From NCBI GenBank assembly GCA_050084985.1, contig JBITNC010000001.1, forward strand, positions 73,470,001 to 73,534,000: 64,000 nt of DNA. The letters are read 5' to 3'. The stretch is from Nageia nagi (taxonomy: Eukaryota > Pinophyta). Below are positions 24,496-36,290 of this stretch, piece by piece (the first letter of the stretch is position 1; every line of letters starts with the position of its first letter). The notes below the pieces were generated by a model. That model did no database searches, was not told the DNA's origin, and worked only from the letters and a program-made list of their open reading frames with translations. Position numbers and translations under genes: made by a program.

Positions 24496-25240
24496 TGTTA
24501 GTAATTAAGCTTGATTTTTTATCCAAATGCTAATTTTTAGGTCTTTATTTTTTAATCGACATGCACATGGTTGATTTGGAAAACCAATTAGTGGGTAGGG
24601 ACTAATTAGGCCTAATTGGTTAGGAGGAGGTTGATCATGCTAATTGGATTGATTGATGAACTTCATAATTGCAATTGACCTTTTGAAAGTTGATCCCAAC
24701 AACACAATCGATTTGATGATGGTTGATTACAACTTTAGAGATTGGAAACTCTATTTTAAGGATGAAAACTTACTCTTGGGTTATTATTGAATGACATGAA
24801 GGTTTCTTTGGGTGGAAAATTTAATGCATATAAAATTACTTCAATTTAGACAGAATATATGATTGTAAGGATATCTATAAATATATACAAGATCTTATGG
24901 AATTAGGTGATGAATGGATGTATGTAATGAGAATAGTGATTTGCATAGGTATGAGAAATATGAATATTAGGTAAATCCTTATAAGGAAGACTATTGTAGT
25001 GAGAATTCCTTGTAAGAACAAAGAGGAAGATAAAATAAGGGCTGGTTTTACATTGTATCCCTTTGTGGATTTGAACTGATTAAATCAAACAAATGGATAT
25101 TCTCTATGGATATAGCCCACATTGAGTGAACCATGTTATATAGTTTATCTTCTCTTATGTTATCTTGTTTGCTTAAATTTTCTTCTAGAATTAAAGTAGA
25201 TTGATTTCTCAACTATAATTTTATATAGCGAATTGTAACA
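24496..25240 (+). repeat. Copia-5 LTR
   Basis: A 745-bp segment beginning TGTTAG and ending TAACA (matching inverted ends). It has a purine tract just before it and a tRNA-primer site just after it (TGGTGTCAAAGCTA at 25243-25256, a variant of TGGTATCAGAGCTA). Confidence 0.65.
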
Positions 25241-26110
25241 AGTGGTGTCAAAGCTATTTTGTTTAGTGGGTGCACTTGACAAAAAGGTTGAATGGTTTCT
25301 ATATGGAGTAGGAGCAATTGTAGAAGAAGGGAGGTTTAGGGTGAAAATTTTAATGGCAAAATTTCTTTATTTTGGAAGATGCAAATGGCAAACTACATGT
25401 ACCAGATAGATATTTTTCTTTCTCTTAAGGGAAAGATAAAGAAACCTCTAAGTATGTTGGATGAGGAGTAAATTATTCTCGATAGAAAGACATTGGGTAT
25501 GATAAGGCTATGCTTGGGAGAAATGGTTTCCTTCAACATCTCTAAGGAAAAGACTACCGAGGATATCTTTGGCAAGTTGGCTAGGTTGTATCAAAATCCC
25601 TTACCATTAAACAAGGTATTTCTCATAAAAATTTTATTTAATATTCAAATGATTGAAGGAGGATCCATTCTAGACCACTTGAATGATTTTAATATTATCA
25701 TTAATTAATCACATTTAATGGGTTTAGATTTTGAGGATGAGATTAGGGCCTTGTTGATATTATATTCATTTTTAAATAGTTAGAATAACTTGGTAATGGT
25801 GGTTATAAATTCTACTTTGGGTTATAACAAGTTAGTGTTTGATGATGTGGTGGGCATCCTTCTTAGTGATGAAATTTAGAGAAAAATCATGGAAAAAATA
25901 ATCAATTATCCTAGTTCATTACTTATTGAGAATAACAGAAGATAGAGAGAGAGAGAGAGAGGAAAAAATCAAACTCAAGGAAATCAAGAAGAAATATCCA
26001 ATAGAAAAGATCATATAGAGTGTTGGTATTGTGGGAAGAAGGGATACTTGAAAAAGGAGTGTTGGTCTAGGAAGGTAGATCGAAATGAAGGTAATAATCA
26101 TGAAGATAAT
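25241..26110 (+). pseudogene. Copia-5 gag pseudogene
   Basis: After the primer site the plus strand carries a Copia-type gag. 25493-25708 encodes IRLCLGEMVSFNIS, a K.T.EDI..KL..LYQ block and an ILDHLNDFN block, as in UBN2/Copia gag domains. Past a stop it continues to a zinc knuckle at about 26020-26070 (CWYCGKKGYLKKEC), in which the usual histidine is tyrosine. Stops at 25706 and beyond break it. Pol is missing: similarity ends near 26110. Confidence 0.7.
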
Positions 26111-26479
26111 ATGGTTGGAAAGATTTTATATTATCTCATATTAAAAAACAAAATATATTTAGCATAAGGGATATTCATTCAATGTTCCAAACACAAATAG
26201 CATTGGATAGCATCAATTGCACATCAATGACTTTTTCTTGCATTTAGTGATGTTGAGTTTGACACCCCATTATCATTCAAATGATGTTGATATTGATGTC
26301 ATATTTTATATAATATTTGAATTCATGTTTGACATCCTTTTTGATGTAATTTAATTAATATATGATGTTATAAATGATGTCAAGTATGATGCTATATCCC
26401 ATTATTAAATTAGTTTAGTTTGTTTTGATATTGGTGTAAATGTTTACATGTGTTTTCAAAAAAAATACAATAGTTTAAA
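26111..26479. other. AT-rich DNA with GATGTT/GATGTC clusters
   Basis: Repeated short words such as TGATGTTGA, GATGTCATA and TTTGACATCC are scattered here, without a clear period. No gene seen. Confidence 0.4.
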
Positions 26480-26610
26480 GTTTTAGGTTCTAGGTTTTTA
26501 AGGATTTAGGGTTTTATATTTTTAAGAGTATAGGGTTAGTGTTTTTATGGTTTAATATTTTAGGATTTTAATGATTTAGGGTTGTAGGATAATTTAGGAG
26601 TTATAGGGCA
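26480..26610 (+). repeat. Short degenerate telomere-like block
   Basis: GTTTTAGG, GATTTAGGGTTTT, TATAGGGTTAG and GATTTAGGGTTG occur in close succession, like the larger block at 27124-28095. Confidence 0.7.
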
Positions 26611-27123
26611 TATAACCAAAAAAAAAATCAAAACATGAAACCAAGATAATACTTGGAATACCTTAAGAAGATTTTTGAGGATATATAGGGATCACTACAT
26701 TTGTGTCATTTCCATAGGGCCTTTACACATTATATACTATTTATACCATTATTGGGAATTGCTTAATTTGGGTGCTTTTTTTTCTATCGCATCTTCATTT
26801 TCATGAAAAGGGAAGAAGCTTAATGCATGGATTATGGTTTGATAATCAAAATAAATAATAATATTATGGGAATTATACTATAGAGAAAATATAGTATTAT
26901 TTACTTATGGGCATTATCTTAGAAAACTTAATCATGACATGGGGTAATTTATTGTACCTAACCAAGAATGCTCTACCCAAAATAGTGGTGTAATTACTTT
27001 TATTACAACTTCATCTTTTTTTGCAATATTTTTATTCTATTAAAGATGATAAGGAAGGGTTAATCATTCTCTCACATGTAATAACTAATGCATTCATTGT
27101 AGTAGATGGATGATGATGATTAA
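26611..27123. other. Spacer between telomere-like blocks
   Basis: AT-rich sequence without recognisable genes or repeats. Confidence 0.4.
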
Positions 27124-28095
27124 TTTAGGGTTTAGGGTTTTATGGTTTAAGGTTTTAGGGTTTAATGTTTAGGGTTTTAGGGTTTATGGTTTCATTAGGG
27201 TTTTAGGGTTAATGGGTTTAGGTTTTAAGCAAGGTTTTAGGGGTTTAGCAATTAGAATTTTGGATTTAAGGTTTTATCGTTTAGATATTTAAGGTTGTAG
27301 GATTTAGGATTTTAGGCTTTAAGGTGTAGGGTTTTAACCTAGTTTAAAATTTTATAGGTTTATGATTTTAGGGTTTATGGTTTAATTAGGATTTTAGGGG
27401 TTTAGGGTTTAGGATTTTATAGGTTTATGATTTTAGGGTTTATGGTTTAATTAGGATTTTAGGGGTTAAGGGTTTAGAATTTTGGGTGTAGTGGTTTTGG
27501 TTTTAGGTAGGTTGTAGGGGTTTAGGGATTAGGATTTTGGGTTTAGGGTTTTATGGTTAAAGATTTTAGGGTTTAAGGTTTGAGTATTTAGGGTTTAAGG
27601 TTTAGGGTTTTGAGGGTTTAGGATTTAGGATTTTAGGGGTTTAAGGTTTAGGGTTGTAAGGGTTCAATATTTTAAGGGTTTAAGTTTTAGGGGTTTAGGG
27701 ATTAGGATTTTAGGTTTAAGGTTTTATGGTTTAGGGGGTTATGGTTTATGGTTTTAGGCTTTATAATTTTACAGGTTTAACATTTGAGGGATTTAGGGGT
27801 TTATGGTTTAAGGTTTAGGAATTAGGATTTTGGGTTTAAGGTTTTAGGGATTAGGGATTTAGGTTTTAGGAAGGGTTTTAGGGATTAGGATTTTGTGTTT
27901 AGGAAATATGGTTTAGGGTTTATGGTTTTAAGGTTTACATTTTATGGTTTTAAGGGTTTAGATTTTATGTTTTAGGTTTTAAGGTTTAGGAGTTTAGGAT
28001 TTTAGGGTTTTATGGCTTAGGGTTTTAAGGTTTAGGGTTTTAGGGTTTATAGTGTAGCATTTTTAGGGTTTAGAGTTTTAGGGGTTTAGGGTTTA
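27124..28095 (+). repeat. Degenerate interstitial telomeric (TTTAGGG)n array
   Basis: About 970 bp composed almost wholly of TTTAGGG, TTTTAGGG, TTTATGG, TTTAAGG and related heptamer/octamer variants, G-rich strand on the plus strand throughout. TTTAGGG is the usual plant telomere repeat. The mixed unit lengths and substitutions show it is old. A sub-duplication is visible at about 27345-27400 and 27410-27465 (GTTTATGATTTTAGGG.. AATTAGGATTTTAGGGG). Confidence 0.92.
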
Positions 28096-28369
28096 AACTT
28101 AAATATATTGATTTAAAATACATTAAATGTATTAATAAAATAAATTTAAAAAAATTAAAGAAATCTCTAAAAAGCTTTTTTTTAATCACCAAAAAGTAGT
28201 AGGTATGTCATAATGGTACATAAAATCATATAAATTAAAGTAACTCATTTAACTTAAAAATGATAATATCTTAATGGTTAGATATATTCAATTTATCATA
28301 AGATAATATTAAAACATATTTCTATATTTCAAAAGTACAATCTCTAACTATTGTATTCATCAATAGGAT

Positions 28370-29336
28370 GTACAATATATTTTCCTCCTAGATCAAAACT
28401 AATTACAAACCACCATTTATTATCTAATACATCTGGAATGAAAAACATTTTACTGAGATGTTGTAGTAAAATATAAGGCTCTTTATCTTTAGCTATATAT
28501 CATGTGGAGTCTATAGCATGATAACCACTAGGTTCATCATACAAGGTTGTTCTTTTATTAAATCTTTCAAACCATTTACATTTAAATACTACACACTGGA
28601 ATGATCTATAATCCAATTGAATAATTTCTTGTATTTTTCTAATATATTATAATTTTCTGTCTATCTAGTTTGTATTTTTTGTACTTGCATTACTTGTTTG
28701 GTTAAATTCAACCATCACTCTACAATCAAATGTCCTTTTTTCATCATTCTTTTCAATTCTAAAGTGTTGACCATATGCCCATATTGTAGGGAAATGTAAT
28801 GCCTAGTCAATCTCATCATTAAACTATGATTTTAAATTTTCAAAATGGAGTTCCATTGAAAAACTTTTTCTATTACCAAGGTATTCCATTTTATATAAGT
28901 GTTTTAAATATCTTGATGTGAGATTTTCTACATACCATGTGCAAGCATGATAACCTTTTGTACGAAGACTTGTAATAATTTTTATTAGAGAATAAATTTT
29001 CATGTGGTAAAAGAAAATCAAATTTTTATGATATATTAACTTTTTATACATGTAAATGTAGTAAAGATTTTACATATAAATACCTAAAAAAATAGTAAGT
29101 CTTGGATAGTCATGTACAATCCAACATAGGATGTCATATAATGTGAATGATCTTTATTGGATAAGTCTACTTATATGAATCACACTTTTAATTCCAATCC
29201 ATAGTTGTATAAATTCATAAATCAATGGTTTAAGGTAGACATCCATATTTTTCACTTGATGTGGTCCAAGAACTAAGAAAGTTAATATCATATGTTCTTT
29301 TTTTATGAAAATCCATGGATATATGTTATAATTGAG
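28370..29336 (-). pseudogene. CACTA (En/Spm) transposase remnant, TNP2 plus DUF4216 regions
   Basis: On the minus strand, reading from about 29336: FLVLGPHQVKNMDVYLKPLI (about 29230-29290) and ILCWIVHDYPRL (about 29100-29140) match the TNP2 transposase core. KGYHACTWYVENLTSRYLK and YLGNRKSF follow (about 28860-28960). HFRIEKNDEKRTFDC (about 28730-28770), QCVVFKCKWFERFN (about 28555-28600) and PYILLQHLSKMFFIPDVLD (about 28415-28480) match the DUF4216 region C-terminal in these transposases. Several stops and shifts. No terminal inverted repeat was identified, so the element is a fragment between the telomere-like array and Gypsy-1. Confidence 0.75.
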
Positions 29337-29337
29337 A

Positions 29338-31920
29338 ATAAAACTTGCCCAAAAATCTATTATCTCTATCTAAAATGATGGAATTAGGCAATCTTAAATG
29401 AACCCAAACATGAGAAAATAATAAATTTATAGCATCTTATCTTGTTATAGTCTTTTTAAATGAAATCCAAACACACATCTTATTGAATCTATCCATAACA
29501 ATAAATAAATAGTCATAACCTTTTTTATTCATAGGCAATCCTCCACAAAATCAATGGAAATACTCTCCTAAGGATGTGGAGGTACTGGAATTGGCTAATG
29601 CAAACCCAATTTTCTATTACTTGGATTGCTTGTGCAACATAAAGAACACCTCCTTATGTACTTGGAAACTTGACCTTGCATATTTTACCAATATACATAC
29701 CTTTGTAAATTGTACAATGTCTTTCCAATCCCATAATGTCTTGCAATCTTTGAAGTATGTGGTTCTCTAATTAGTCCAATCCTTTCACCTACATGTATAC
29801 ATAATTCATTAAAATGATAAATAAGTCCATTTTGCAAATAAAAATCACCCAAACTTGCATCCTTGGACTTAGATAAATGCAATTGCTCATACACTTCTCT
29901 AAAATCAAAATCCTACATATATGCCTCTAAAAAGGACTCAGATAGAAAAGGAAGAAATTTTAGCATTGAGAGGGAAATTACTAGACCTTATTTACATGTC
30001 GCTAATGGCCCATAATTAGCAGTACATACTATTGGTGGAGTGGAATGTTTAGTTACAAGTGGTCTAGAAAGCATGTCAGTAACCTTATTTTGTGTTCCTT
30101 TCTTCTACCTTAACATTATATGAAATTGTTGCAGAAAACCCATCCATCTATAGTGTCTAGTTTGTTACAATTTTGATTGAGTTTGTAAATATGTTAATGG
30201 TTTATGATCATTATGAATGATTTTTTTCTTTCTCCATTAAGTAATGTTTTCACTTTTTAATAGCTTAAACCAATGTATACATTTCTTTATCATAGGTAGG
30301 ATAATTCAGAATAGCCCAACTAAATTTTTCATAATGACAGCAAATTGGTTTACCTTCTTGTAACAAAATAGCTCTCATGTCATAGTCACTTACATTAGTC
30401 TCCACTTGAAATGTCTTTTGTAAATTAAGAAGTGCTAGCATAATTACACTAATAATATTTTGCTTCAAAGTATCAAAAGATATTTTTGTTGTTTCCCCCA
30501 TTAGAAAATGTGCCTTTTGTTGGTTACATCATATAAAGGTCAAGAAATATGAGAAAAATCAATAATAAACTTTTTTAGATATTGGAAAGCACCTAAGAAA
30601 ATCCTTACATTAGTTACATTAGATGGTCTTGTCCAATCTACTATAGCACTTACTTTACTAGGATCTATCTTATGTTATCCATGACCAATAACATAGACCA
30701 CATACACAAAAGACACTTTTCCAAACTCACATTTTGAATGTTTAAACAACAAATTCTTCCTATACAAAGTTTGAAATACTTATCTTATATGTATATGTTC
30801 TTCCTAAGTATAACTATAAACAAGAATATCATCCAAGTATACAACAACAAAAGAATCAATAAATAAATGAATCACATCATTCATTATCCTCATAAAGGTG
30901 GTCAGTGCATTGTACCAATCAAATGGAAAAATAAGCCACTCAAATAGGCATTGTCTTATCTTGAAAGAAGTCTTCCAAATGTCCTCTTCCTTGATTCAAG
31001 TTTGGTGATATCCACTTCTTAAGTCCAATTTTATGAAGAATCTTGCCTCTTGCAACTAATTTAAAAGATCATCTATCTGAGGCAAAGGATAGCAATTTTT
31101 GATGGTGATTTTGTTAAGTGCTCTATAGCTAATGCAAATTATCCAAGTTTTATCCTTCTTGGGAACCAAAAAAACATGTGATCTACATGGAGATGTACTT
31201 GATATGATCACACCTTGATCAGCCAACTTTTGAATCTATCTTTTTATCTCCTCTTGTTCCAAAATTGATTACTGATACAAAGCTATGTTAAGCAATGAAG
31301 CATAAGATAACAACTGAATATTATGTTCTATATCCTACATAGGATGTAATGTATGTGCCTCTAAAAATAAGTTAGTAAACTCCCAAACTAAATTCTAAAT
31401 CTATTCCTCTCTTTTGCACATTGCTAATGACCTACATTTAGTATGTTGATAGTGTGGGATTTACTTCATCTGATACTCCCATATTCAACATGATTAGAAT
31501 AAAAATTTTAGAAGCATTCTTAATATGTTTTACCTAACTGGTAGTGACCAAAGGTTGCTTTTTCTAAATTTTATATGCACTAGCTAGAAACACCTTTCCA
31601 TCTTTCACCAATTACAATTTGTTCAATCTTCTATAATAGATACCATCTCTATCCCACATATAAGGGTTAGCAAGAATAACACCATAAATTTCTAAAGGAA
31701 TAACATCAACCACATATTAATCAATGCACTTTGGAAAAATAGCAAATTTCAACTTACATTATTTTATGACTTGCAAACTAGCATTGTGATGTACCCAACT
31801 TAAAGGATATGGATTTCGATGGTTGAAAGTTTCCAATCTCAAATTACTCATCATCATATTTGAAATAAAATTTTCTTGAGACCCTAGATCAACGATGCAA
31901 TCTACTTTGGTTTTCTTGAT
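29338..31920 (-). pseudogene. Gypsy-1 pol pseudogene
   Basis: Protease at about 31760-31905 keeps DLGSQENFIS. RT lies at about 30540-31200 (relics of the VPKKD and I.YRALN blocks near 31100-31180). RNase H at 30265-30501 shows FQVETNVSDYDM and YEKFSWAILNYPTYDKE. The integrase zinc-binding part at 29685-29894 includes LIREPHTSKIARHYGIGKT. The core follows with LPNSIILDRD (about 29370-29400) before truncation. Internal stops disable it. Confidence 0.8.
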
Positions 31921-32176
31921 TTAGATTTTTAGTTGGAATAATTGAATCCTTTTTTCTTCAACATTTGAGGTTCTTCAACCTTTTTAATGGCTAAGTAATT
32001 CGCTTTCTCATCAACATCTGAACTTCCCTCAATATCTTCACATCTAAGAACCATAGCATTAGTTTTCTCCTTATTCTTATGTTTATATGGATATAATTCT
32101 AGATGTAATTTTCAACATTAATCATCAATATGAGCATCTTTATCAGAATGACTACAATGCCTACTATCAACTTCTT

Positions 32177-32977
32177 TCATTGAAATATTAGTGATCTTAG
32201 CTCTTGCTTTCCTTTGCCTTTATCTTGAGATTTACCTTTCTTTTTTCCTCCCCTTGAATTAGAAGCCTTGTTGGATTTAACATATTCTCTCCTTATTTTA
32301 CCATCCTCCTCCAAGTATTGTGCTTGCACACACACTTGATCAATATTAGGAGGATTAAATAGCATTATAGTCTTTTGCAAATGACTTTGTATACCTCCAA
32401 TGTACTTCATTAAAGTTTGAGGATCTTTCAGTAAAACCCTAAGCAAAGTAGCTTGTTTCCTAATTTTCATAGTGTATTCTTGAACATTTTTCCCTCTTTG
32501 TTGTCTAAATAATAACCATTTCATTAATTATTTATTATGATGTCCTCATGGATAAAATTGATCTCTTAATAATTCCTTAAATTCATTCCAAGAAGATATA
32601 TTTGATAAGTATTCATGATTAAGAGTTTCTAAATGGCTTTCCCACCAAACTCAAGCATGTCCACTTACCTTTAATCTTGCAAAAGAGATTTTATCAACAT
32701 CATTTACAATACCATGAATTTGAAAATAAACCTCAAATTATTTCAACCAATTGTTCATATTTTTTGCATAAACCTCTCCTCCAAAAGTAAGAATGTCCAC
32801 TTTGGCCTCCACCTTGAATGGAACTTGATTTGATAAAGATGATGAATCAGGTCTTCTAACTACATCATGATATATCTGATTGATATTTACATTTTCTCCA
32901 ATAGCTAATAACTCAACCAAATAAGCCAAATGATTCTCCATTATCAAAAATTTCCTTTCAAAATTAGCATCCAACAT
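32177..32977 (-). pseudogene. Gypsy-1 gag pseudogene
   Basis: Two open pieces remain: 32738-32977 and 32177-32524. The second carries RGKNVQEYTMKIRKQA, LMKYIGGIQSHLQKTIMLF and a lysine/glycine-rich tail, typical of plant Gypsy gag. The stretch between has stops. Gag would form the particle coat and bind RNA. Confidence 0.75.
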
Positions 32978-33162
32978 GATATGAATAGTGTATTATTGCT
33001 CCTCCGCATTATCGATTTTTATCAATCTATCCCTTTGACCAATATCAAGATCCTTTGGAATCAACTATGGTTTTTGAGATCTCCTTTTGAACATAAAAAA
33101 TCACATAGGTGGTAGCATGAAATTCCCAAAATTTCACCACTAAATTTTGTGTACATAAGATT

Positions 33163-33170
33163 TGATACCA
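33163..33170 (-). other. Primer-binding site of Gypsy-1
   Basis: The minus strand reads TGGTATCA, two bases after the end of the LTR. This is the start of the sequence complementary to initiator Met-tRNA. The following bases (AATCT) have drifted. Confidence 0.7.
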
Positions 33171-33172
33171 CA

Positions 33173-33926
33173 TGATCAATAATCATTAGATGCTTATAGC
33201 ATACCTAGATCCTCACTTACAAATTCAAAAAAAACTTTATTCACCATTATAAGATCATTTGCATATAAAATTCAAAATTTGCACAATGTAAATCATAAAC
33301 TAGCAATCTCAAACACACAATAATATCAATACAATGATTTACCTTGGTTCACCTTATGTGGGATAATCCTACATGAAATTGGAGCCTTCTCTTCTCATTG
33401 TCTATGGATATTACAATATTACATTCATAGAGAAATACCATCAACATAATGGCAATACAATCTCTTATAATTATTGTAATCTCCTACAATAAGAAGAAAT
33501 AATATTAAAACTACAAAATTTTGGAATGACTCTTCATCTTCCTGCACATCTTATAATCCCAAAATCCTACAACTCTCCATTGAAAAAATAAGAGAGTAGC
33601 ATGCCTTAAATAAGCCTAGTGCCTCCAAGATACCACTTGAAGATACTGAACCACTCAACTATCCAAAATATCAATGTCCCTTCAAATTCCCCTACTAACT
33701 CATCAAGGTGCACACTGTTAATGACCTAGATACATTATAGTACACTACTAAAAATATGGTTTTATACCTTGATAACCTCTAAATTTTAGTCTTTAGTTTA
33801 TCTCCAAGCATGGATACCTTCGGAATGAGTACTGATCCTACAAAGATAACCTAACATGATCCTATTCAAATCACATCTCCATAATAGGAAAGCATTTGGT
33901 CCCACAGATGCATAGATGAGGATACA
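33173..33926 (-). repeat. LTR shared by Gypsy-1 and Gypsy-2
   Basis: A 754-bp LTR: on the minus strand it starts TGTATCC and ends GATCA. A primer site lies just after it (Gypsy-1 side), and TTTGGGGAG, a purine tract, plus an integrase C-terminus lie just before it (Gypsy-2 side). About 400 bp of it matches 44996-45390. Confidence 0.7.
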
Positions 33927-33949
33927 ACTCCCCAAATCTAGACTTGTCC

Positions 33950-34963
33950 ATGTACTTGGCTTTATTAAGCTCTTGTCCTCTCAATCCAACCAATCATAGC
34001 TATATCTCACCTCTCCTTATAGCATGAACCTTGTTTTGTAATATGGAATCCTCCTTGGGTTCATCCATAGTATCAGTTGCTAAGTCATCTAGATATTGCA
34101 AAATCTAATTTGAACATGCTTCATCTTTAGTCAACTTAGATGGCTCATAAATTTTCAAATGCTCAACATTCATAATTGAATAGATTTTCAAATATTCTAG
34201 TAGATTCAATCTAAACACATTCTCACTTACTTGCTCCATAATCTCAAATGGTCCATACCTTATTGGATTCAACTTCTTGGTTGGTCCTTACAACCTCTCC
34301 TTACTAAGATGCAACTAAACATCATCTTGCACATGAAACTTTTGGTCAACTCTATATTTTTCATGTCTCATCTTGTATTTGGCTTGGCTTGTCTTAAGTT
34401 GGTCTTATAATTTTAAATGAATTTTCCTAATCCTTTCAAAAAAAATTTCATCTTGCTTTTCCTCATTCTTAAGTGAATATTCTTCATCCTTTTGCTTCCC
34501 AAACACATAATCAAAAGGTGAAGGTGGTAAATAACTAAAATAAGTCTCAAAAGGACTCTTATTAATGGAAGAATGAATTGCCCTATTGTATGAATGTTAG
34601 ATATATTCAAGATGTTTATCCGAAGATGTAGGATGCTTTCCATAATAACCCCTCAAGAGCTGAACTATTGTCCTATTCACCACCTTGATTTTTCCATCTA
34701 TTTGAATATGAAAGGAAGTACTCCTCTTCAATCTTGTATCCATCTTTTCCCACAAACATGTACAAACATGCCCAAAAATATACTATCTTTATCTAAAATA
34801 ATGTAATTAGAAAATACAAAATGAACCTAAACATGAGAAAAGAATAAATTTGTAGCATCTTATCCTACTATAGTCTTCTTACATTGAATTAAAACACATA
34901 TCTTGTTGAATCTATCCACAACAAAAAATAAATATTCATGACCCCTTTTATTCATAGGAAATC
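33950..34963 (-). pseudogene. Gypsy-2 integrase C-terminal part
   Basis: The minus strand shows, in broken frames, the end of the integrase core (IDGKIKVVNRTI, about 34640-34700), SFETYFSYLPPSPFDYVF-like residues (about 34500-34570), a KMKFF region (34413-34643), then HLSKERL (about 34290-34310), PIRYGPFEIMEQV (about 34225-34265), FRLNL and IYSIMNVEHLKIYEPSKL (about 34130-34185). The last is typical of the C-terminal domain of plant Gypsy integrases. Confidence 0.75.
34959..34963 (+). repeat. Target site duplication of Copia-1, left copy
   Basis: AAATC, identical to 43587-43591. Five base pairs is the usual length for Ty1/copia integrases. Confidence 0.95.
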
Positions 34964-35461
34964 TGAAGGATTTGAACTAGATCTAAACAAATCCTCTAGG
35001 ACCTTAGACTAGGAAACTCAAGATAACACATCTATAATTCTAAGAACATCATTCACACAATATGACACAAGTATAATGTGGTTCCTCCCTCCTTGGGAGT
35101 ACATCCACAACTAGTTCTCTTATTCTCAAATCTATGTCTCTCTTACAACTATTCTCTAGCTCTCTCCTACACAATCAAGTAGAGTAATCTTACTCAAAAC
35201 TTAGATATGTTTACATGAGGAGAGGCCCTCTATTTATAGGTTGAGAGCACCTCCCTAACCTTCCTTTAACCCAAGGGTAAGGTTAGGGTTACATTAAATG
35301 TACCACCAAACTTCAACCTACCAACTAACTCCTTTGGTAAAGTCAAAGTCTATACATTAAAGAATTCTATTAATCACTTAAGGTATCTACATACCCTTAA
35401 GTGATTAATTGAATTTACAAGGAGTCTAGATATTCACAATATTTCATTACAAATTCTAACA
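34964..35461 (-). repeat. 3' LTR of Copia-1
   Basis: Identical to 43089-43586 except T at 35175. It also contains TATAAATA on the minus strand and, at the LTR edge, the polypurine tract at 35462-35470. Confidence 0.97.
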
Positions 35462-35470
35462 CTCCCCCTT
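35462..35470 (-). other. Polypurine tract of Copia-1
   Basis: AAGGGGGAG on the minus strand directly before the 3' LTR. This primes plus-strand DNA synthesis in LTR retroelements. Confidence 0.92.
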
Positions 35471-35946
35471 AATGCAATATTGGGATAGAGCGTAGAAGAG
35501 AGAAGAGAGAGAGTAAGAGAGAGTTCTCCTCCATAGAGATACAAGTGGAGATGAGAACTTTTACATATTTTTGAGAATCTTTTTGAGAACTAGTATGAGA
35601 CTCACTACATTACCATTTGACAAAAATGGTTTACAATACAATCATTAACCACAACTGGTTTCACTGTACATAGTAGTCGATCAACTTTAAGCTGACATGT
35701 GAGTCTCCATGAGCTTGCTTTCACAAGGTGAGTAACCTGCATTTCTAAAGAAGATCCTGCATGCTACAAGCAACTCATGAAAAAAATCAGTTAGATGCAT
35801 CATATATTCAAATAAGAGAATTAAATAATGCCATCTTATAAATAACTGATCAATGGTGCACTATAAGCCATCACGGAGATGCCAAGCCATTACTCATAGT
35901 CACCTGTTGTATATAGACATGTGTTGATTTTAAAAATAGAGCATAA

Positions 35947-36245
35947 AAATTGTACAACGAGTTTCTCACGCAGAGCAAACTCACCACGGAGGTATAGAAT
36001 GTACAACAAGTTCGTCACGCAGAGCGAACTTACCACGGAGGTATATTAAATTACATGCTCAAAATTTGTACAATAAGTTTCTCACGCAGAGCAAACTCAC
36101 CACGGAGGTATAAAATGTACAACAAGTTTGTCACGCAGAGCAAACTTACCACTGAGGTATAAAATAATCAACACTCTATAACAACAATTGTACAACAAGT
36201 TTGTCACATAGAGCAAACTTACCACGGAGGTCTAGAATGTACAAT
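35947..36245 (-). repeat. Five-unit repeat in the Copia-1 3' UTR
   Basis: Units start at about 35951, 36000, 36067, 36117 and 36188. Each reads TGTACAACAAGTTTGTCACG then CAGAGCAAACTTACCACGGA then GGT. The GTTTGTC...GAGCAAAC parts are inverted and could form a short stem. Related single units survive in Copia-3 (about 5455-5505) and Copia-2 (about 52525-52760). Confidence 0.85.
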
Positions 36246-36290
36246 AAAAAAGGGCCTCTTAGAGGTGAAGTTGTCATCACTAACAAAAGT

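Larger units (their letters stand above)
29338..33926 (-). mobile_element. Gypsy-1: truncated Ty3/gypsy element
   Basis: Minus-strand order is LTR (33926-33173), primer site (33170-33163), gag, protease, RT, RNase H and the first half of integrase, then an abrupt end against CACTA sequence at about 29338. The same integrase text continues normally in Gypsy-2 (about 34770 downward), which locates the break inside the integrase core. The frame is broken throughout. Confidence 0.8.

Noticed and set aside
35947-36245. CRISPR-like or satellite array
   Set aside because: Five units lie inside the 3' UTR of a Copia element with retroelement landmarks on both sides.
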